Shown here: in pieces, positions 1 through 8,934 of the stretch
How positions within the stretch are numbered: position 1 is the stretch's first letter
Layout: each line of letters begins with the position of its first letter
NCBI RefSeq assembly: GCF_004366815.1
Contig: NZ_SORI01000003.1
Location: 124,001 to 188,000, forward strand
Direction: 5' to 3'
Origin: Aminivibrio pyruvatiphilus
GTDB taxonomy: Bacteria; Synergistota; Synergistia; Synergistales; Aminobacteriaceae
Length of the DNA: 64,000 nt
Notes under the pieces: generated by a model
Seen by the model: the letters and a program-made list of their open reading frames with translations, nothing else
The model's database searches: none
What the model was told of the DNA's origin: nothing
Made by a program: the position numbers and the translations under genes

Positions 1-1
1 C

Positions 2-172
2 ACGTCGGCATCGAAGATCATCACCGGGATTCTCGGCTGGGCCACCGTCGTTTCAACCGGCTCCATCGTGCTGGCCTTCGGCTTTTCCGTCTTCGTGGGT
101 ATTTTCTTCGGCTTCTATCCCGCCTGGAAGGCCTCCCTCCTCAACCCCATCGAAGCCCTGCGATACGAATAG
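2..172 (+). CDS. ABC transporter permease, FtsX/MacB-like, C-terminal fragment
   Basis: This is the last 56 residues of a protein that begins before the window. It holds one long hydrophobic segment followed by a short cytoplasmic tail of the form [15 protein letters not shown]. That ending is typical of FtsX-domain permeases of the MacB/LolC type, which work with an ATPase to move lipoproteins, drugs or peptides by mechanotransmission. The substrate cannot be told from this fragment. A strong hairpin follows 16 bases after the stop codon, so this is the last gene of its operon. Confidence 0.8.
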   Translation, partial: TSASKIITGILGWATVVSTGSIVLAFGFSVFVGIFFGFYPAWKASLLNPIEALRYE

Positions 173-187
173 GCGGTACCGAATCGA

Positions 188-221
188 AAGGAGCTCCCCT
201 CTCATCGGAGGGGAGCTCCTT
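188..221. terminator. Bidirectional intrinsic terminator between convergent genes
   Basis: A perfect 14-bp stem (188-201 with 208-221) with a 6-base loop lies between the permease and the convergent exported-protein gene. The arms start with AA and end with TT, so it could serve both strands, although neither side has a long T run. Confidence 0.75.
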
Positions 222-250
222 CGTCATGGCCGATCAGTTCCGCGGGCGGT

Positions 251-2005
251 CTACTTTTTCCGGCCCGCCGCGAGAAGGGCCAGCGGCGCGAGGAGCATCA
301 TCAGGGACGGAGCGAAGGATCCGCCGGCAGAGCACCCGCCGCTTCCCCCCGTATCGTACTGGACCCGTATGGGGCCGCTGAAGGCATTGAAGAGAAGCTC
401 TCCGTCTTCGAGGTACTGCAGAACGGCATAGGCGCCGTTTCCGTGGTTGGACCGGCCGAATAGGGTCTGGTGCACCGTCCTGCCCGTGTTCCAGTCGAGC
501 CCCGTTATTTCCCAGCCGTTCCCGGGGGTGAACCCGTTTACCAGCACCATCCCCGCAGACTGGCTGTGGACGGGAATCATGCTCGTGGAAGAGACGTCGG
601 GGCGTGCCCAGAGACTGGACCATTCGTCGTTTTCAGGGTTCCATTCAAAGCGCTCCACACCGTAGGATGTAGGGTAGGCGGGCCCCATGAGCGCGACCTG
701 GAGGATCTTGTTTTTCCCCGGCAGGTCGGGGTCCACCGTCCCGGGCAGGTTGTTCACCACGAAGGCCCCGTATCCCGAAACTACCACCGACTGCTCCGAC
801 TGTACCCATTCCGGAAGCTCCTCAAAACCGCACGTCACAGGGATCTGCCCCGCCAGCCGCTCCCCTCCGGCCGGGATCTCATCCCGCCAGAAGGCGAGAA
901 GATGCATCTGTTCAGCACCGTCGGTTATGACAACCAGCCTGTCCTCGTTTTCCCCAAAGCCCATCAGGGTCGGGGTGGAACCGGTGCCGTAGCCCATCTT
1001 TATCATGGGAGGAAGTACTGCGGAGCCTTCATAGGCGCACTGCCAGGCACCGTCATCGGGGCTGTCGGAAATCCCGCTTCCCGTCCAGACGAGTTTGCGC
1101 ATCATTCCTCCCACCTGGGGAAGAACCCCGGCGCTGGCAATGTATATTCCGCCGTCTTCGTCCACCGCAATGGAGTTGCTCACATATTCGTAATCGGCAA
1201 ACCGGTAGAAATGAACCGACGATAAATCAAGATTCCTGTCGATGACGGCCACGCCGTTGCTGAACGTGACTATCAGATGGCCGTCGTAGGCCATGGACAG
1301 GCCGAAAAGCCGGGTAATGGCAGGAAAACCAGAACCCTCTATAGCGGTAATGATATTCTCAAGAACGTAGCGTACCGCAATTCCTGCGGAGGGGTCGCCG
1401 GGGTCGGCAAGGGCAAAACCGTACAGGTTGTCGCCGAAATGGGTGTACAGCACATTTTCGTTGTCCACAACAGAGTACGAACCATTCCCGAACCTGTCCC
1501 CGTAATTATTTCCAAAAAGGTCCCCCAGGAACTGGTCCATCTCGTCGACATCCATCCCCTCGGCGGAGGACTCTCCGAACTCCCTGAATTTTTCGCCCGG
1601 AATGGCCGGAAGATCTCCCCCTGAAGCGTCTTCAAGGGCCTCAAACCTGGCGACTTCTTCCCATGCACCGTCCTTAATATTCACGTAGGCGACGCGGTCG
1701 GTCCCCACCGCCCACATGAAGTCAGGATCTGTGGATGCCAGGGTTATGATATTGACGGGGCCCCCATAGGAAACGGGCTTGCCGGCAAGATCCACGCGGA
1801 ATGCCCCCCGGGGAGGGCCGAAAGGAGTTGAATCGCTCTGGGACGAGTCAAAATGGGTGATTCCATATATTTCCGAAGAGAGAAAGGGATTCGGAGCCGG
1901 TTTGTTGAGCGATTCCGCCGGTCCCGGCAAAAGAAGAAAAAGGAACAACAAACCAACCGCCGCAGAAAGGAAAATCCCGCCTTTTTTTCCGGCAAAGCTG
2001 TTCAT
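251..2005 (-). CDS. Exported protein with Synergist-CTERM-like sorting tail
   Basis: The 584-aa product has an N-terminal signal peptide (basic start, then about 18 hydrophobic residues ending near GPAES). Its long extracytoplasmic body is rich in short beta-type repeats such as IAVDEDGGIYIAS, which suggests a beta-propeller-like fold. The C-terminus reads GGSGGCSAGG, then a hydrophobic stretch, then RKK. This Gly-Gly-Cys plus membrane segment plus basic end matches the Synergist-CTERM sorting signal, so the protein is probably processed and anchored at the surface. The start at 2005 is chosen because AGAGGAGG lies 7-8 bases upstream; a TTG 33 bases earlier has no such site. Its function is not recognised. 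The protein at 17277-20264 has the same tail. Confidence 0.75.
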   Translation of the reverse strand: MNSFAGKKGGIFLSAAVGLLFLFLLLPGPAESLNKPAPNPFLSSEIYGITHFDSSQSDSTPFGPPRGAFRVDLAGKPVSYGGPVNIITLASTDPDFMWAVGTDRVAYVNIKDGAWEEVARFEALEDASGGDLPAIPGEKFREFGESSAEGMDVDEMDQFLGDLFGNNYGDRFGNGSYSVVDNENVLYTHFGDNLYGFALADPGDPSAGIAVRYVLENIITAIEGSGFPAITRLFGLSMAYDGHLIVTFSNGVAVIDRNLDLSSVHFYRFADYEYVSNSIAVDEDGGIYIASAGVLPQVGGMMRKLVWTGSGISDSPDDGAWQCAYEGSAVLPPMIKMGYGTGSTPTLMGFGENEDRLVVITDGAEQMHLLAFWRDEIPAGGERLAGQIPVTCGFEELPEWVQSEQSVVVSGYGAFVVNNLPGTVDPDLPGKNKILQVALMGPAYPTSYGVERFEWNPENDEWSSLWARPDVSSTSMIPVHSQSAGMVLVNGFTPGNGWEITGLDWNTGRTVHQTLFGRSNHGNGAYAVLQYLEDGELLFNAFSGPIRVQYDTGGSGGCSAGGSFAPSLMMLLAPLALLAAGRKK

Positions 2006-2334
2006 CTTCCAGCCTCCTCTTGTGAAAATGCGGATCAAAGCAGTTCGTCCGATCGTCCCCTTGCACGCAGGAGTTTTTTCGTAATTTTTTGTATTATCAC
2101 CTCTTTTCGCCTAAACTGAATTGTAGCACTTCAGCCGTTGTTTTTTTATAATCTGCCGAAATTATCTAGGAAATTTTCTACCCGTTACGATAGGGCATGA
2201 TTCCGGCAGCGCTGATGATACGCCGCAGGAAGATTCCGGGCGCGGAAGCGGTTCCGTAAGGAAAAAGAAAGAAGGAGGTCTCTCTCCCGGAGCGGAGAGA
2301 GACCTCCTTCTATCAATCCATCGTGAATCGGACT
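2006..2334. other. Intergenic region, 329 bp
   Basis: This lies between two minus-strand genes. It holds the ribosome binding site and presumably the promoter of the exported protein at its left side, and the terminator at 2271-2310 at its right. A possible minus-strand -10 (TACAAT, at 2120-2125) has no convincing -35. No small gene or repeat was seen. Confidence 0.5.
2271..2310 (-). terminator. Intrinsic terminator of the diguanylate cyclase gene
   Basis: A perfect 17-bp stem (2271-2287 with 2294-2310) with a 6-base loop is followed on the minus strand by a T-rich tract (complement of gaaaaagaaa). It lies 24 bases after the stop of the gene at 2335-3480. Confidence 0.9.
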
Positions 2335-3480
2335 TCAGTTCCCGTGCCTTTTGGCCCGGTAGAGGGCGTCGTCCGCCCGGGAGAGCAGGTCGTCAAAATC
2401 GGGGTCCCCGAGGTTGAGCGCCGCGGTCCCGGCACTGATCCTCAGGGGAATTTTTCCCTCGTGCCATGGAAGAGGATGTTCGGCCACGGCGGACACGAGA
2501 CGCTCCTCCACCCCGAGGGCCATGATGTGGTTGGCCCCCGGCAGGAGAACGGCGAATTCGTCCCCGCCCAGGCGGCCTACCACGTCCTGGGGACGGACGC
2601 TTTCCCTGATGAGATCGGAGAGGTGCTGGAGCACCCTGTCACCCGCTGAGTGTCCGAAGGTGTCGTTGACCTTCTTGAAGCCGTCGGCGTCTATCATGAT
2701 CAGCGAGAGGGGCTCACCGGACCGGGCGGACCGGGCGATCTCCCGGAGGGCCAGGTCTGAAAAGGCCCTGCGGTTGAACAGCCCCGTGAGGGGGTCGGTG
2801 AGGGCGAGCTGCTCCAGGTGACGGTTGAACTGGCCGTTACAGAGCAGGAGGTAGGAAAAGTTGATGAGGACGAACCCCACGGCCGAGCCGGAGAAAAGAA
2901 GAGTCTGCCAGAGGTTGTTGTGCAGAAGGGCCGTTTTATACCCCCCGAAAAACAGGGTCCCGACCGCTCTTGCGACAAAAAGAAGGCTCACGAGCCAGAA
3001 GCTGCCGCTGGCCGTATTGCGCACCGACGTTCCGGAAACGGACCTGGACCGGAGGATCCTGATTCCGGAGAGCCCCATGAGGAAGGAAAAGGCGAGGGAC
3101 ATGACGATAACGCGTGTGGACAGGGAGGGAACGGCGGCGTAAAAAAACAGGTTCACCCCCGTCACTGCGGCAGCAACCGCAAAAGTGAACCAACGGTTGG
3201 TTACCTGCCCGTCGAAGAGGCGGAGGGCCTGGTAATACTCTCCCGCACCCCAGAGCATCAGGAAATTGGCCAGAAGCACCGAGGAGAAGGAGGTCAGCCA
3301 TATTCCCTGGAGTCCTGCTGCGAGAACTCCCGACATCAGGAACACCGCTCCTGCGCCCATGACATTCATGCTCCTCCGGAGGGTTCCGGAGTAGGATCTC
3401 GACGCGAAGACAAGCCCCGCACCGGTCAGCAGACCGTAAAGGAATGTGATGATAAAAACCGTCCGGACATCAAGGATCAC
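2335..3480 (-). CDS. Membrane diguanylate cyclase (GGDEF)
   Basis: The protein is 381 aa. Residues 1-215 hold about six or seven hydrophobic segments, a membrane sensor module with no family name I can give. A GGDEF domain follows (about 225-380) with DPLTGLFNRR, the active-site motif GRLGGDEFAVLLPG and an upstream RxxD inhibitory site (RPQD, five residues before the motif). It should therefore make cyclic di-GMP from two GTP and be product-inhibited. The start codon is GTG (complement of 3478-3480) with only a weak Shine-Dalgarno. The gene stands alone, with a strong terminator behind it. Confidence 0.9.
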   Translation of the reverse strand: MILDVRTVFIITFLYGLLTGAGLVFASRSYSGTLRRSMNVMGAGAVFLMSGVLAAGLQGIWLTSFSSVLLANFLMLWGAGEYYQALRLFDGQVTNRWFTFAVAAAVTGVNLFFYAAVPSLSTRVIVMSLAFSFLMGLSGIRILRSRSVSGTSVRNTASGSFWLVSLLFVARAVGTLFFGGYKTALLHNNLWQTLLFSGSAVGFVLINFSYLLLCNGQFNRHLEQLALTDPLTGLFNRRAFSDLALREIARSARSGEPLSLIMIDADGFKKVNDTFGHSAGDRVLQHLSDLIRESVRPQDVVGRLGGDEFAVLLPGANHIMALGVEERLVSAVAEHPLPWHEGKIPLRISAGTAALNLGDPDFDDLLSRADDALYRAKRHGN

Positions 3481-3644
3481 GGCGCAAAACGACCTTTCGG
3501 GAAGGAAGAGCGCTCTTTGGCTCTCCCCGGAATATTATGCACATAATACTCTGCACCGGTGAATCTTTTGGATTATATCATCTCTTTCCCGGGGTGCGGA
3601 AGGTCCGTGCCGTACCGGTCAGGCCGCTCAGCGAGGGGAACCGG

Positions 3645-4838
3645 TCACCCCGTTTTCTTCCGCCCGAAGGTCTCCGGCGTCAGGAGCGCCCCGACCAGCC
3701 CGGCCGCGGAAACGGCCAGGGGCAGAAGAAGGACGTGCCGCCAGGCATCTCCGGGTTCAAGCGCCGCAGCGCCTTCAAGAACCCTGCCCATGGAGGAGGT
3801 GAGCACCGCCACGGCAAGGAAGGCCACGGTGTTCATCACGGCGATGGACAGGCCCGTGTGCTCCGGGAGGTTCAGCTCCCTGGCCACGGACCACGGGATG
3901 ACCAGCGCTCCTGCAAAGAAACCCAGACCGCCGAGAAGGACGGCGAGCCCGGGGCGGGGGAAGGAACCTGGGAGATAGACAAGGAGCCCCCACAGGAAAA
4001 AATGGGCCAGGGCAAAGAGGCAAAGAGGCTTCTTTCTGCTCCGCCACAGGTCGGAAAGCTTTCCGGCGGCCACGGCGCCCGCCATGACGCCCCCCGCCAG
4101 AAGGGTCATGAGGGGCGCCCCGTCGATCCGGTGAACGGCCCTCAGGTAGGAGATTCCCCATGTGCCGGACAGGGCGAGGAAGCAGGCCTGGCTGGAGAGG
4201 TAGTTGAGAGTCACGGAATACATACCCGCCGAGGAGAACACGTTTCTGAGACCTTCCGCAAGGGCGGGGAAGGCAAAGGGCCGTCGTCCGCCCCGGGGGA
4301 GGATCAGGAAGCAAAGCAGGGAAAGCAGGAGGGAAACGCAGCCGAGCAGGACAAAGGACCATCTCCAGGTGAGGACGGCCACGAGCAGGGCCAGGGGCGC
4401 CTGGGCCGTCATGCCTCCCGCGTTGCCGATGAGGGACGTGATCCCCGAAAGGGTGGCGAAGCGCTCCTCCTCGAAGTTGTCCGCCAGGAACTTCATGGTG
4501 CAGACGAAGGCACCCGCAACACCGGCCCCCATGAGGACCCTCCCGGCAAAGAGCAGCGCGGGGCTGCCCGCCGAGGCGAAGAGAAGGGCTCCCGCTCCCG
4601 CGGCGGCCATCCCCCAGGCGGCGGTGAGCCTGGGTCCGGCGGTATCCGCCAGGATGCCCACGGGCACCTGCATCAGGGTATAGGCATAAAAGACCATGGA
4701 GGACATGAGGCCGAAGGTTCCGGCGGTCAGTCCGAATTCCCTTCCGAGAGGGGCGGCGAGCACCCCGGCGGAGAGACGGAGAACATAGGCCATGTGGAAA
4801 CATGCCGCCAGAAGCAGCCATCCCGTCCGTCGCGCCAA
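3645..4838 (-). CDS. MFS transporter, about 12 membrane segments
   Basis: This 397-aa integral membrane protein has about 12 hydrophobic segments and the MFS-type loop GILADTAGPR between segments 2 and 3. It is a proton-coupled uptake or efflux carrier of the major facilitator superfamily; the substrate is unknown. The likely start is TTG at 4838, preceded by AAGGGGGAAGGA, a good Shine-Dalgarno. It is divergent from the SUI1-like gene, and the shared upstream region contains the 12-bp palindrome TATTCTAGAATA (4875-4886), which could bind a regulator. Confidence 0.85.
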   Translation of the reverse strand: MARRTGWLLLAACFHMAYVLRLSAGVLAAPLGREFGLTAGTFGLMSSMVFYAYTLMQVPVGILADTAGPRLTAAWGMAAAGAGALLFASAGSPALLFAGRVLMGAGVAGAFVCTMKFLADNFEEERFATLSGITSLIGNAGGMTAQAPLALLVAVLTWRWSFVLLGCVSLLLSLLCFLILPRGGRRPFAFPALAEGLRNVFSSAGMYSVTLNYLSSQACFLALSGTWGISYLRAVHRIDGAPLMTLLAGGVMAGAVAAGKLSDLWRSRKKPLCLFALAHFFLWGLLVYLPGSFPRPGLAVLLGGLGFFAGALVIPWSVARELNLPEHTGLSIAVMNTVAFLAVAVLTSSMGRVLEGAAALEPGDAWRHVLLLPLAVSAAGLVGALLTPETFGRKKTG

Positions 4839-4940
4839 GATCCTTCCCCCTTTCCCTGTATATTTCAGAAGATCTATTCTAGAATATTTTCGGGAAAAGG
4901 GATACCTCCAACTACCCGGCCCGCAAAGGAGACGTGCGTC

Positions 4941-5339
4941 ATGGCAGGAAAAGGAAAAAAGGAGCGGATTTCAGTGGAGGCGGATGCTTCTCCCCTCGGG
5001 ATTTCCCTGGGGACCCTCCTGGGGAAAGAGACCCCTCCGGAGGAACCCCCTCCGGAAAAGGCACGCCCCGATGCCCCCCCTTCCTCCGGGGAAGGGAACC
5101 TGCCCGGCCGGGCCGTCCTTTCCAGGGAGACGAAGGGACGGGGAGGCAAGACCGTCACGCGCATTTCCTTTCGGGACGGGACTCCGCGGGACACGGCGGC
5201 ACTGTCGAAGAGCCTCCGCACGGCCATGGGCTGCGGGGGGACCGTGGAGGGAGACGACATCCTGCTCCAGGGAGACCAGGCGGACAGGGCCTCCGCATGG
5301 CTGTCAGCGAAGGGGGTCAGGACCCGGCGGGGAAACTGA
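4941..5339 (+). CDS. yciH: SUI1/eIF1 family translation factor (YciH-like)
   Basis: The 132-aa product has a proline-rich, variable N-terminal half and a C-terminal SUI1 domain. The domain shows KGRGGKTVTRI, then an LR..MGCGGTVEGD motif and a final LQGDQADRASAWL. Bacterial SUI1 proteins are homologues of eukaryotic eIF1 and are thought to act in start-site fidelity on the ribosome; their exact bacterial role is unsettled. The ATG at 4941 follows AAAGGAGA at 9 bases. It is longer than typical bacterial homologues (about 105-115 aa) because of the N-terminal extension. Confidence 0.85.
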   Translation: MAGKGKKERISVEADASPLGISLGTLLGKETPPEEPPPEKARPDAPPSSGEGNLPGRAVLSRETKGRGGKTVTRISFRDGTPRDTAALSKSLRTAMGCGGTVEGDDILLQGDQADRASAWLSAKGVRTRRGN

Positions 5340-5365
5340 ACCTCCGCCGGCGGGAAAAACCATAT

Positions 5366-5394
5366 TTGACTGAAGAGGGTCCACGGGCTACGAT
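5366..5394 (+). promoter_or_regulatory. Sigma-70-type promoter for eamA-korABC
   Basis: TTGACT (5366-5371), a 17-base spacer and TACGAT (5389-5394) lie 50 bases before the EamA start codon. Confidence 0.6.
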
Positions 5395-5443
5395 TGACCC
5401 GCTTCTTTGTTCCATACAATATCAGAAGGTGTTGACTCAACCC

Positions 5444-6352
5444 ATGGGTACCGACAAAAACCGCGCACAGGGAATGATCCTCGTTCTGTTGGCGAGCATG
5501 TGCTGGGGCACCACGGGGACGCTCCAGGAACTGGCCCCCCCGGGTACTCCCCCCCTCACGGTGGGCTCCGCCCGCATTGTCATATCAGCGATTCTCCTGC
5601 TGGTCTGGTGCGCCTGGCGGGACGGCGGTCTCGGCTTCCTCCGCCGGACATCCATCCCAGCCCTCCTGGTCAGCGTGGCGGGCCTCGTGGGGTTCCAGTT
5701 CTCCTTCTTCACCGCCCTCAAGCTGACGGGAGTTTCCGTGGGAACCATGATCGCCATCGGCGCCTCGCCCATGTTCGCCGGGGCCCTCGGCTCCTTCGTG
5801 CAGCGGGAGCCCCTCTCGGCCCGGTGGTTCCTCTCGACGCTGGTCGCCGTACTGGGGTGCACCCTGCTGGTTTTGGGCGGCTCCTCCGGTCCCATGGTCC
5901 TCGAACCCCGGGGGATAGCCCTCGCCTTCACCGCAGCCTTCTGCTACGCCTTCATGGGGCTTGGCTTCAAAATACAGGGGGCGCGGCTGAACGACACCCA
6001 GACCATCGCCGTGGCTTCCGGAGCGGCCAGCTTCATCGCCCTTCCCGTGCTTCTCATGCTGGACTCCTCGTGGATATTCAGCGGCGCCGGGTTTGCCGTG
6101 GCCTTCTCCCTGGGCTTCGCCACCATGGCCCTTCCCATGAGCCTCTTTTCCCTGGGGCTTCGAAAAATCTATCTCCGGGACGCCTACACCATTTCCCTCG
6201 CCGAACCCCTTACGGCCTGCGTTCTCTCCGCCCTCATCCTGGGAGAGCGGCTCACTCCGGTCTCCATGGGCGGGGCGGCCCTGATTCTCTGCGGCATCCT
6301 GCTGCTCCCCGTCAAAGAGGCGGCGAAGGAACCCGCGGAAGGGACGGCTTGA
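5444..6352 (+). CDS. EamA/DMT family transporter
   Basis: This 302-aa protein has ten hydrophobic segments in two tandem five-segment EamA halves; the first half begins SMCWGTTGTLQ. Members export or import amino acids and other metabolites; the substrate here cannot be read from sequence. The ATG at 5444 is preferred, but the Shine-Dalgarno (AGAAGG) is about 13 bases away, and in-frame GTG and TTG codons at 5429 and 5432 are alternatives. Only 26 bases separate it from korA, so it is probably co-transcribed with the 2-oxoacid oxidoreductase and may handle a related amino or keto acid. Confidence 0.85.
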   Translation: MGTDKNRAQGMILVLLASMCWGTTGTLQELAPPGTPPLTVGSARIVISAILLLVWCAWRDGGLGFLRRTSIPALLVSVAGLVGFQFSFFTALKLTGVSVGTMIAIGASPMFAGALGSFVQREPLSARWFLSTLVAVLGCTLLVLGGSSGPMVLEPRGIALAFTAAFCYAFMGLGFKIQGARLNDTQTIAVASGAASFIALPVLLMLDSSWIFSGAGFAVAFSLGFATMALPMSLFSLGLRKIYLRDAYTISLAEPLTACVLSALILGERLTPVSMGGAALILCGILLLPVKEAAKEPAEGTA

Positions 6353-6378
6353 GGAATTTCGACATGAAGGAGGACTCC

Positions 6379-7524
6379 ATGACCGGACTTCAATCCGTTT
6401 TCACGTCAGGCAACGAGGCCATCGCAGAAGGGGCGATTGCGGCGGGAGCTTCGTTTTTCGCCGGATACCCCATCACCCCGTCGTCCGAAATCGCCGAGAC
6501 TGCCGCCAGGCGGCTTCCCGAGACCGGGGGCATGTACGTCCAGATGGAGGACGAACTGTCGGGCATGGCCGCCATCGTGGGGGCATCCGTCTCCGGGGCG
6601 AGGGCCTTCACCGCCACCAGCGGCCCGGGCTTCTCCCTGATGCAGGAGAACCTCGGCATGGCCGTCATGGGGGAAATTCCCTGCGTGGTGGTGAACGTCC
6701 AGCGGTCGGGCCCCTCCACCGGCATGGCCACGAAACCCGCCCAGGGGGACGTGATGCAGGCCCGGTGGGGCACCCACGGGGACCACGGCATCATCACCCT
6801 GGCCCCGTCGTCGGTGCAGGACTGCTACGACTTCACGATCCGGGCCTTCTCCCTGGCCGGCCGGTTCCGCACACCGGTGATCCTGCTCGCCGACGCGGCG
6901 GTGGCCAAGCTGAAGGAGAACGTCCGCTTCCGCTCCCCCGCGCCTGAAGAGAGGGCCCCGCGGCCCCTGCCGGACTGCCCCCCCGAAGCCTACCGGCCCT
7001 TCGCCGTGGACCCGGAGGAGAAGGCCATCACGCCCCTTCCCCCCTTCGGGAGCGACTACATCTTCCGCATCACCGGCTCCATGCACGACGAAGCGGGAGG
7101 CCAGGGAGCCTCCCCGGCGAACGCCGACCGGGTGATCCGCCATCTTGCGGGCAAGATCGAAAAGAACCGGGACGTCATCGTCCGGGTCCGGCGCTTCTTC
7201 CTCGACGACGCTGACCTGGCCGTCATCTCCTTCGGATGCTCCGCAAGGTCAGCCCGGGCCGCCGTGAGGGAGGCCAGGAGGCAGGGCATTCCCGCGGGGC
7301 TCCTGGAACTCACCACCCTCTGGCCCTTCCCCGACGACGACGTGCGGGACGTGCTCTCACGGGTCAGGGGCGCCGTGGTGCCGGAGCTGAACCTCGGCCA
7401 GGCCGCGGGGGAAGTCCGGCGGCTCAACGATTTCGGCATTCCCGTGAGGGGGATCTGCCGGGTGGACGGCACCCTCATCCCCCCGGGGGACATCCTCTCC
7501 GCTCTCAGGGAGGCCCGGTCATGA
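6379..7524 (+). CDS. korA: 2-oxoacid:ferredoxin oxidoreductase, alpha subunit
   Basis: This 381-aa subunit of a KorA/VorB-type enzyme carries the hallmark GYPITPSSEI near residue 30 and a TSGPGFSLMQENLG stretch, which together form the pyrimidine-domain part of the thiamine diphosphate site. The enzyme oxidatively decarboxylates a 2-oxoacid to an acyl-CoA and reduces ferredoxin, a central energy step in amino acid fermenters. The ATG at 6379 is chosen because AGGAGG sits six bases before it; the ATG at 6364 has no such site. The stop overlaps the korB start (ATGA). No ferredoxin-like delta subunit gene is adjacent. The substrate (2-oxoglutarate, branched-chain or other) is not decided by sequence. 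Confidence 0.9.
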   Translation: MTGLQSVFTSGNEAIAEGAIAAGASFFAGYPITPSSEIAETAARRLPETGGMYVQMEDELSGMAAIVGASVSGARAFTATSGPGFSLMQENLGMAVMGEIPCVVVNVQRSGPSTGMATKPAQGDVMQARWGTHGDHGIITLAPSSVQDCYDFTIRAFSLAGRFRTPVILLADAAVAKLKENVRFRSPAPEERAPRPLPDCPPEAYRPFAVDPEEKAITPLPPFGSDYIFRITGSMHDEAGGQGASPANADRVIRHLAGKIEKNRDVIVRVRRFFLDDADLAVISFGCSARSARAAVREARRQGIPAGLLELTTLWPFPDDDVRDVLSRVRGAVVPELNLGQAAGEVRRLNDFGIPVRGICRVDGTLIPPGDILSALREARS

Positions 7525-8351
7525 CGGCCCGGAACTTCAGGGAATACCTCGCGGAAAACCGGCTGCCCACCATCTGGTGCCCCGGGTGCGGCAACGGCAT
7601 CGTCCTGAAGGCCATCGCCGGCGCCTTTGCCGACCTCGGGCTGGACCGGAGAAAGACTGCCGCCGTCTCGGGCATCGGCTGCTGGGGATGGGCGGACGAC
7701 TACCTGGCGGTGAACGCCTTCCACGGGACCCACGGGCGGGCTCTCGCCTTCGCCACGGGGATCAAGCTCGCCAACCCGGAACTCACCGTGGTGGTCCTCA
7801 TGGGCGACGGCGACGGCGCCACCATCGGGGGCAACCACCTGATCCACGCGGCCAGGAGGAACGTGGACCTCACGGCGGTGGTGGTGAACAACTACAACTA
7901 CGGCATGACGGGAGGACAGTACTCGGGCACCACCCCCCGGGGAAGCATTACCTCCACCTCGCCCCTGGGCCACGTGGAGGACCCCTTCGATCTCTGCGCC
8001 CTCACGGCCGCTGCGGGTGCTCCCTTCGTCGCCCGGGGATCGGTGTGCGGCGGAGAAAACCTCCGCGCCCTCATCCGCCGGGGCCTTGAGCACAGGGGGT
8101 TCTCCTTCGTGGAGGCGGCGTCCGTCTGCCCAACCCATTTCGGCAGGAGGAACGGCCTGCGGACGGCGGTGGAAGCCTTCTCGTGGCTCCGGGACCATTC
8201 CCTATCCCGGAAAAGGGCAGCCGGGCTGTCCGAAGAGGAACTTCACGGAAAGCAGGTCCTGGGCGTCTTCGCCGACCGGCAGTCCGAGGACTACGGCACC
8301 CGGTACCGGAAAGCGGCTGAAGCCCTCCGGGGAGAGGGGGAGTCGTCATGA
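7521..8351 (+). CDS. korB: 2-oxoacid:ferredoxin oxidoreductase, beta subunit
   Basis: The 276-aa beta subunit binds thiamine diphosphate and a [4Fe-4S] cluster. WCPGCGNG near the N-terminus supplies cluster cysteines, and GDGDGATIGGNH followed about 25 residues later by NYGMTGGQ gives the Mg/ThDP-binding motif. It overlaps korA and korC by four bases each, so the three subunits are translationally coupled. Confidence 0.92.
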   Translation: MTARNFREYLAENRLPTIWCPGCGNGIVLKAIAGAFADLGLDRRKTAAVSGIGCWGWADDYLAVNAFHGTHGRALAFATGIKLANPELTVVVLMGDGDGATIGGNHLIHAARRNVDLTAVVVNNYNYGMTGGQYSGTTPRGSITSTSPLGHVEDPFDLCALTAAAGAPFVARGSVCGGENLRALIRRGLEHRGFSFVEAASVCPTHFGRRNGLRTAVEAFSWLRDHSLSRKRAAGLSEEELHGKQVLGVFADRQSEDYGTRYRKAAEALRGEGESS

Positions 8352-8875
8352 ACGGAAAAACGGAAATCGTGCTCGCGGGCGTGGGAGGCCAGGGGCTCGT
8401 CACCATCGGGGGCATCCTCGGCGAGGCGGCGGTGCTGGAGGGACGGAACGCGTGCCTCTCGTCCTCCTACGGAACGGAAGCCCGGGGCACCTTCACGAAA
8501 TCGGACGTGATCATCAGCGGCGACGAGATCGACTTCATCGAGGCCGAGAACCCCGCCGCGGTCCTCTGCCTCGCCCAGGCCGCCTACGACCGGTACAGCC
8601 CCGTCCTCGGGCCGGAGGCGGTCCTGGTGTACGACAGCGACACGGTGTCCCCGTCGGGAAAGGGCGCGGCCCGGGAAAGGGGCTATTCCCTCTCGTCCCT
8701 CGCCGGACCGGGGACGGCCAACCTGGCGGCCCTGGGGCTCGTGGCCGCCCTGTCAGGCGCGGTCCGGGAGGAGTCAGTCGCGGTAGTCATCAGGAAAAAG
8801 ACGGCCTCCTCGTCGCCCCTCCGCAAGGGGAGCGAAGAGGCCTTCCGGAAAGGCTTCGCGGCAGCCTCGCTCTAG
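8348..8875 (+). CDS. korC: 2-oxoacid:ferredoxin oxidoreductase, gamma subunit
   Basis: The 175-aa gamma subunit has the N-terminal GVGGQGLVTIGGIL motif and SSYGTEARGT, both typical of KorC/PorC domains. It completes an alpha-beta-gamma enzyme in the order A-B-C. The ATG overlaps the korB stop. An imperfect inverted repeat (8899-8934) lies between it and the convergent HxlR gene. Confidence 0.92.
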   Translation: MNGKTEIVLAGVGGQGLVTIGGILGEAAVLEGRNACLSSSYGTEARGTFTKSDVIISGDEIDFIEAENPAAVLCLAQAAYDRYSPVLGPEAVLVYDSDTVSPSGKGAARERGYSLSSLAGPGTANLAALGLVAALSGAVREESVAVVIRKKTASSSPLRKGSEEAFRKGFAAASL

Positions 8876-8898
8876 ACAAAGAAAAAACCGCCGGCTTT

Positions 8899-8934
8899 CA
8901 GGGGGAAGGGAAGAATCAGTCTCCCTTCTCCCTG
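8899..8934. terminator. Inverted repeat between convergent korC and hxlR-type gene
   Basis: The arms 8899-8910 and 8923-8934 pair over about 11 bp, overlapping the end of the HxlR gene. On the minus strand a T-rich stretch (TTTTTTC) follows some bases later. It may end one or both operons, but the spacing is poor. Confidence 0.4.
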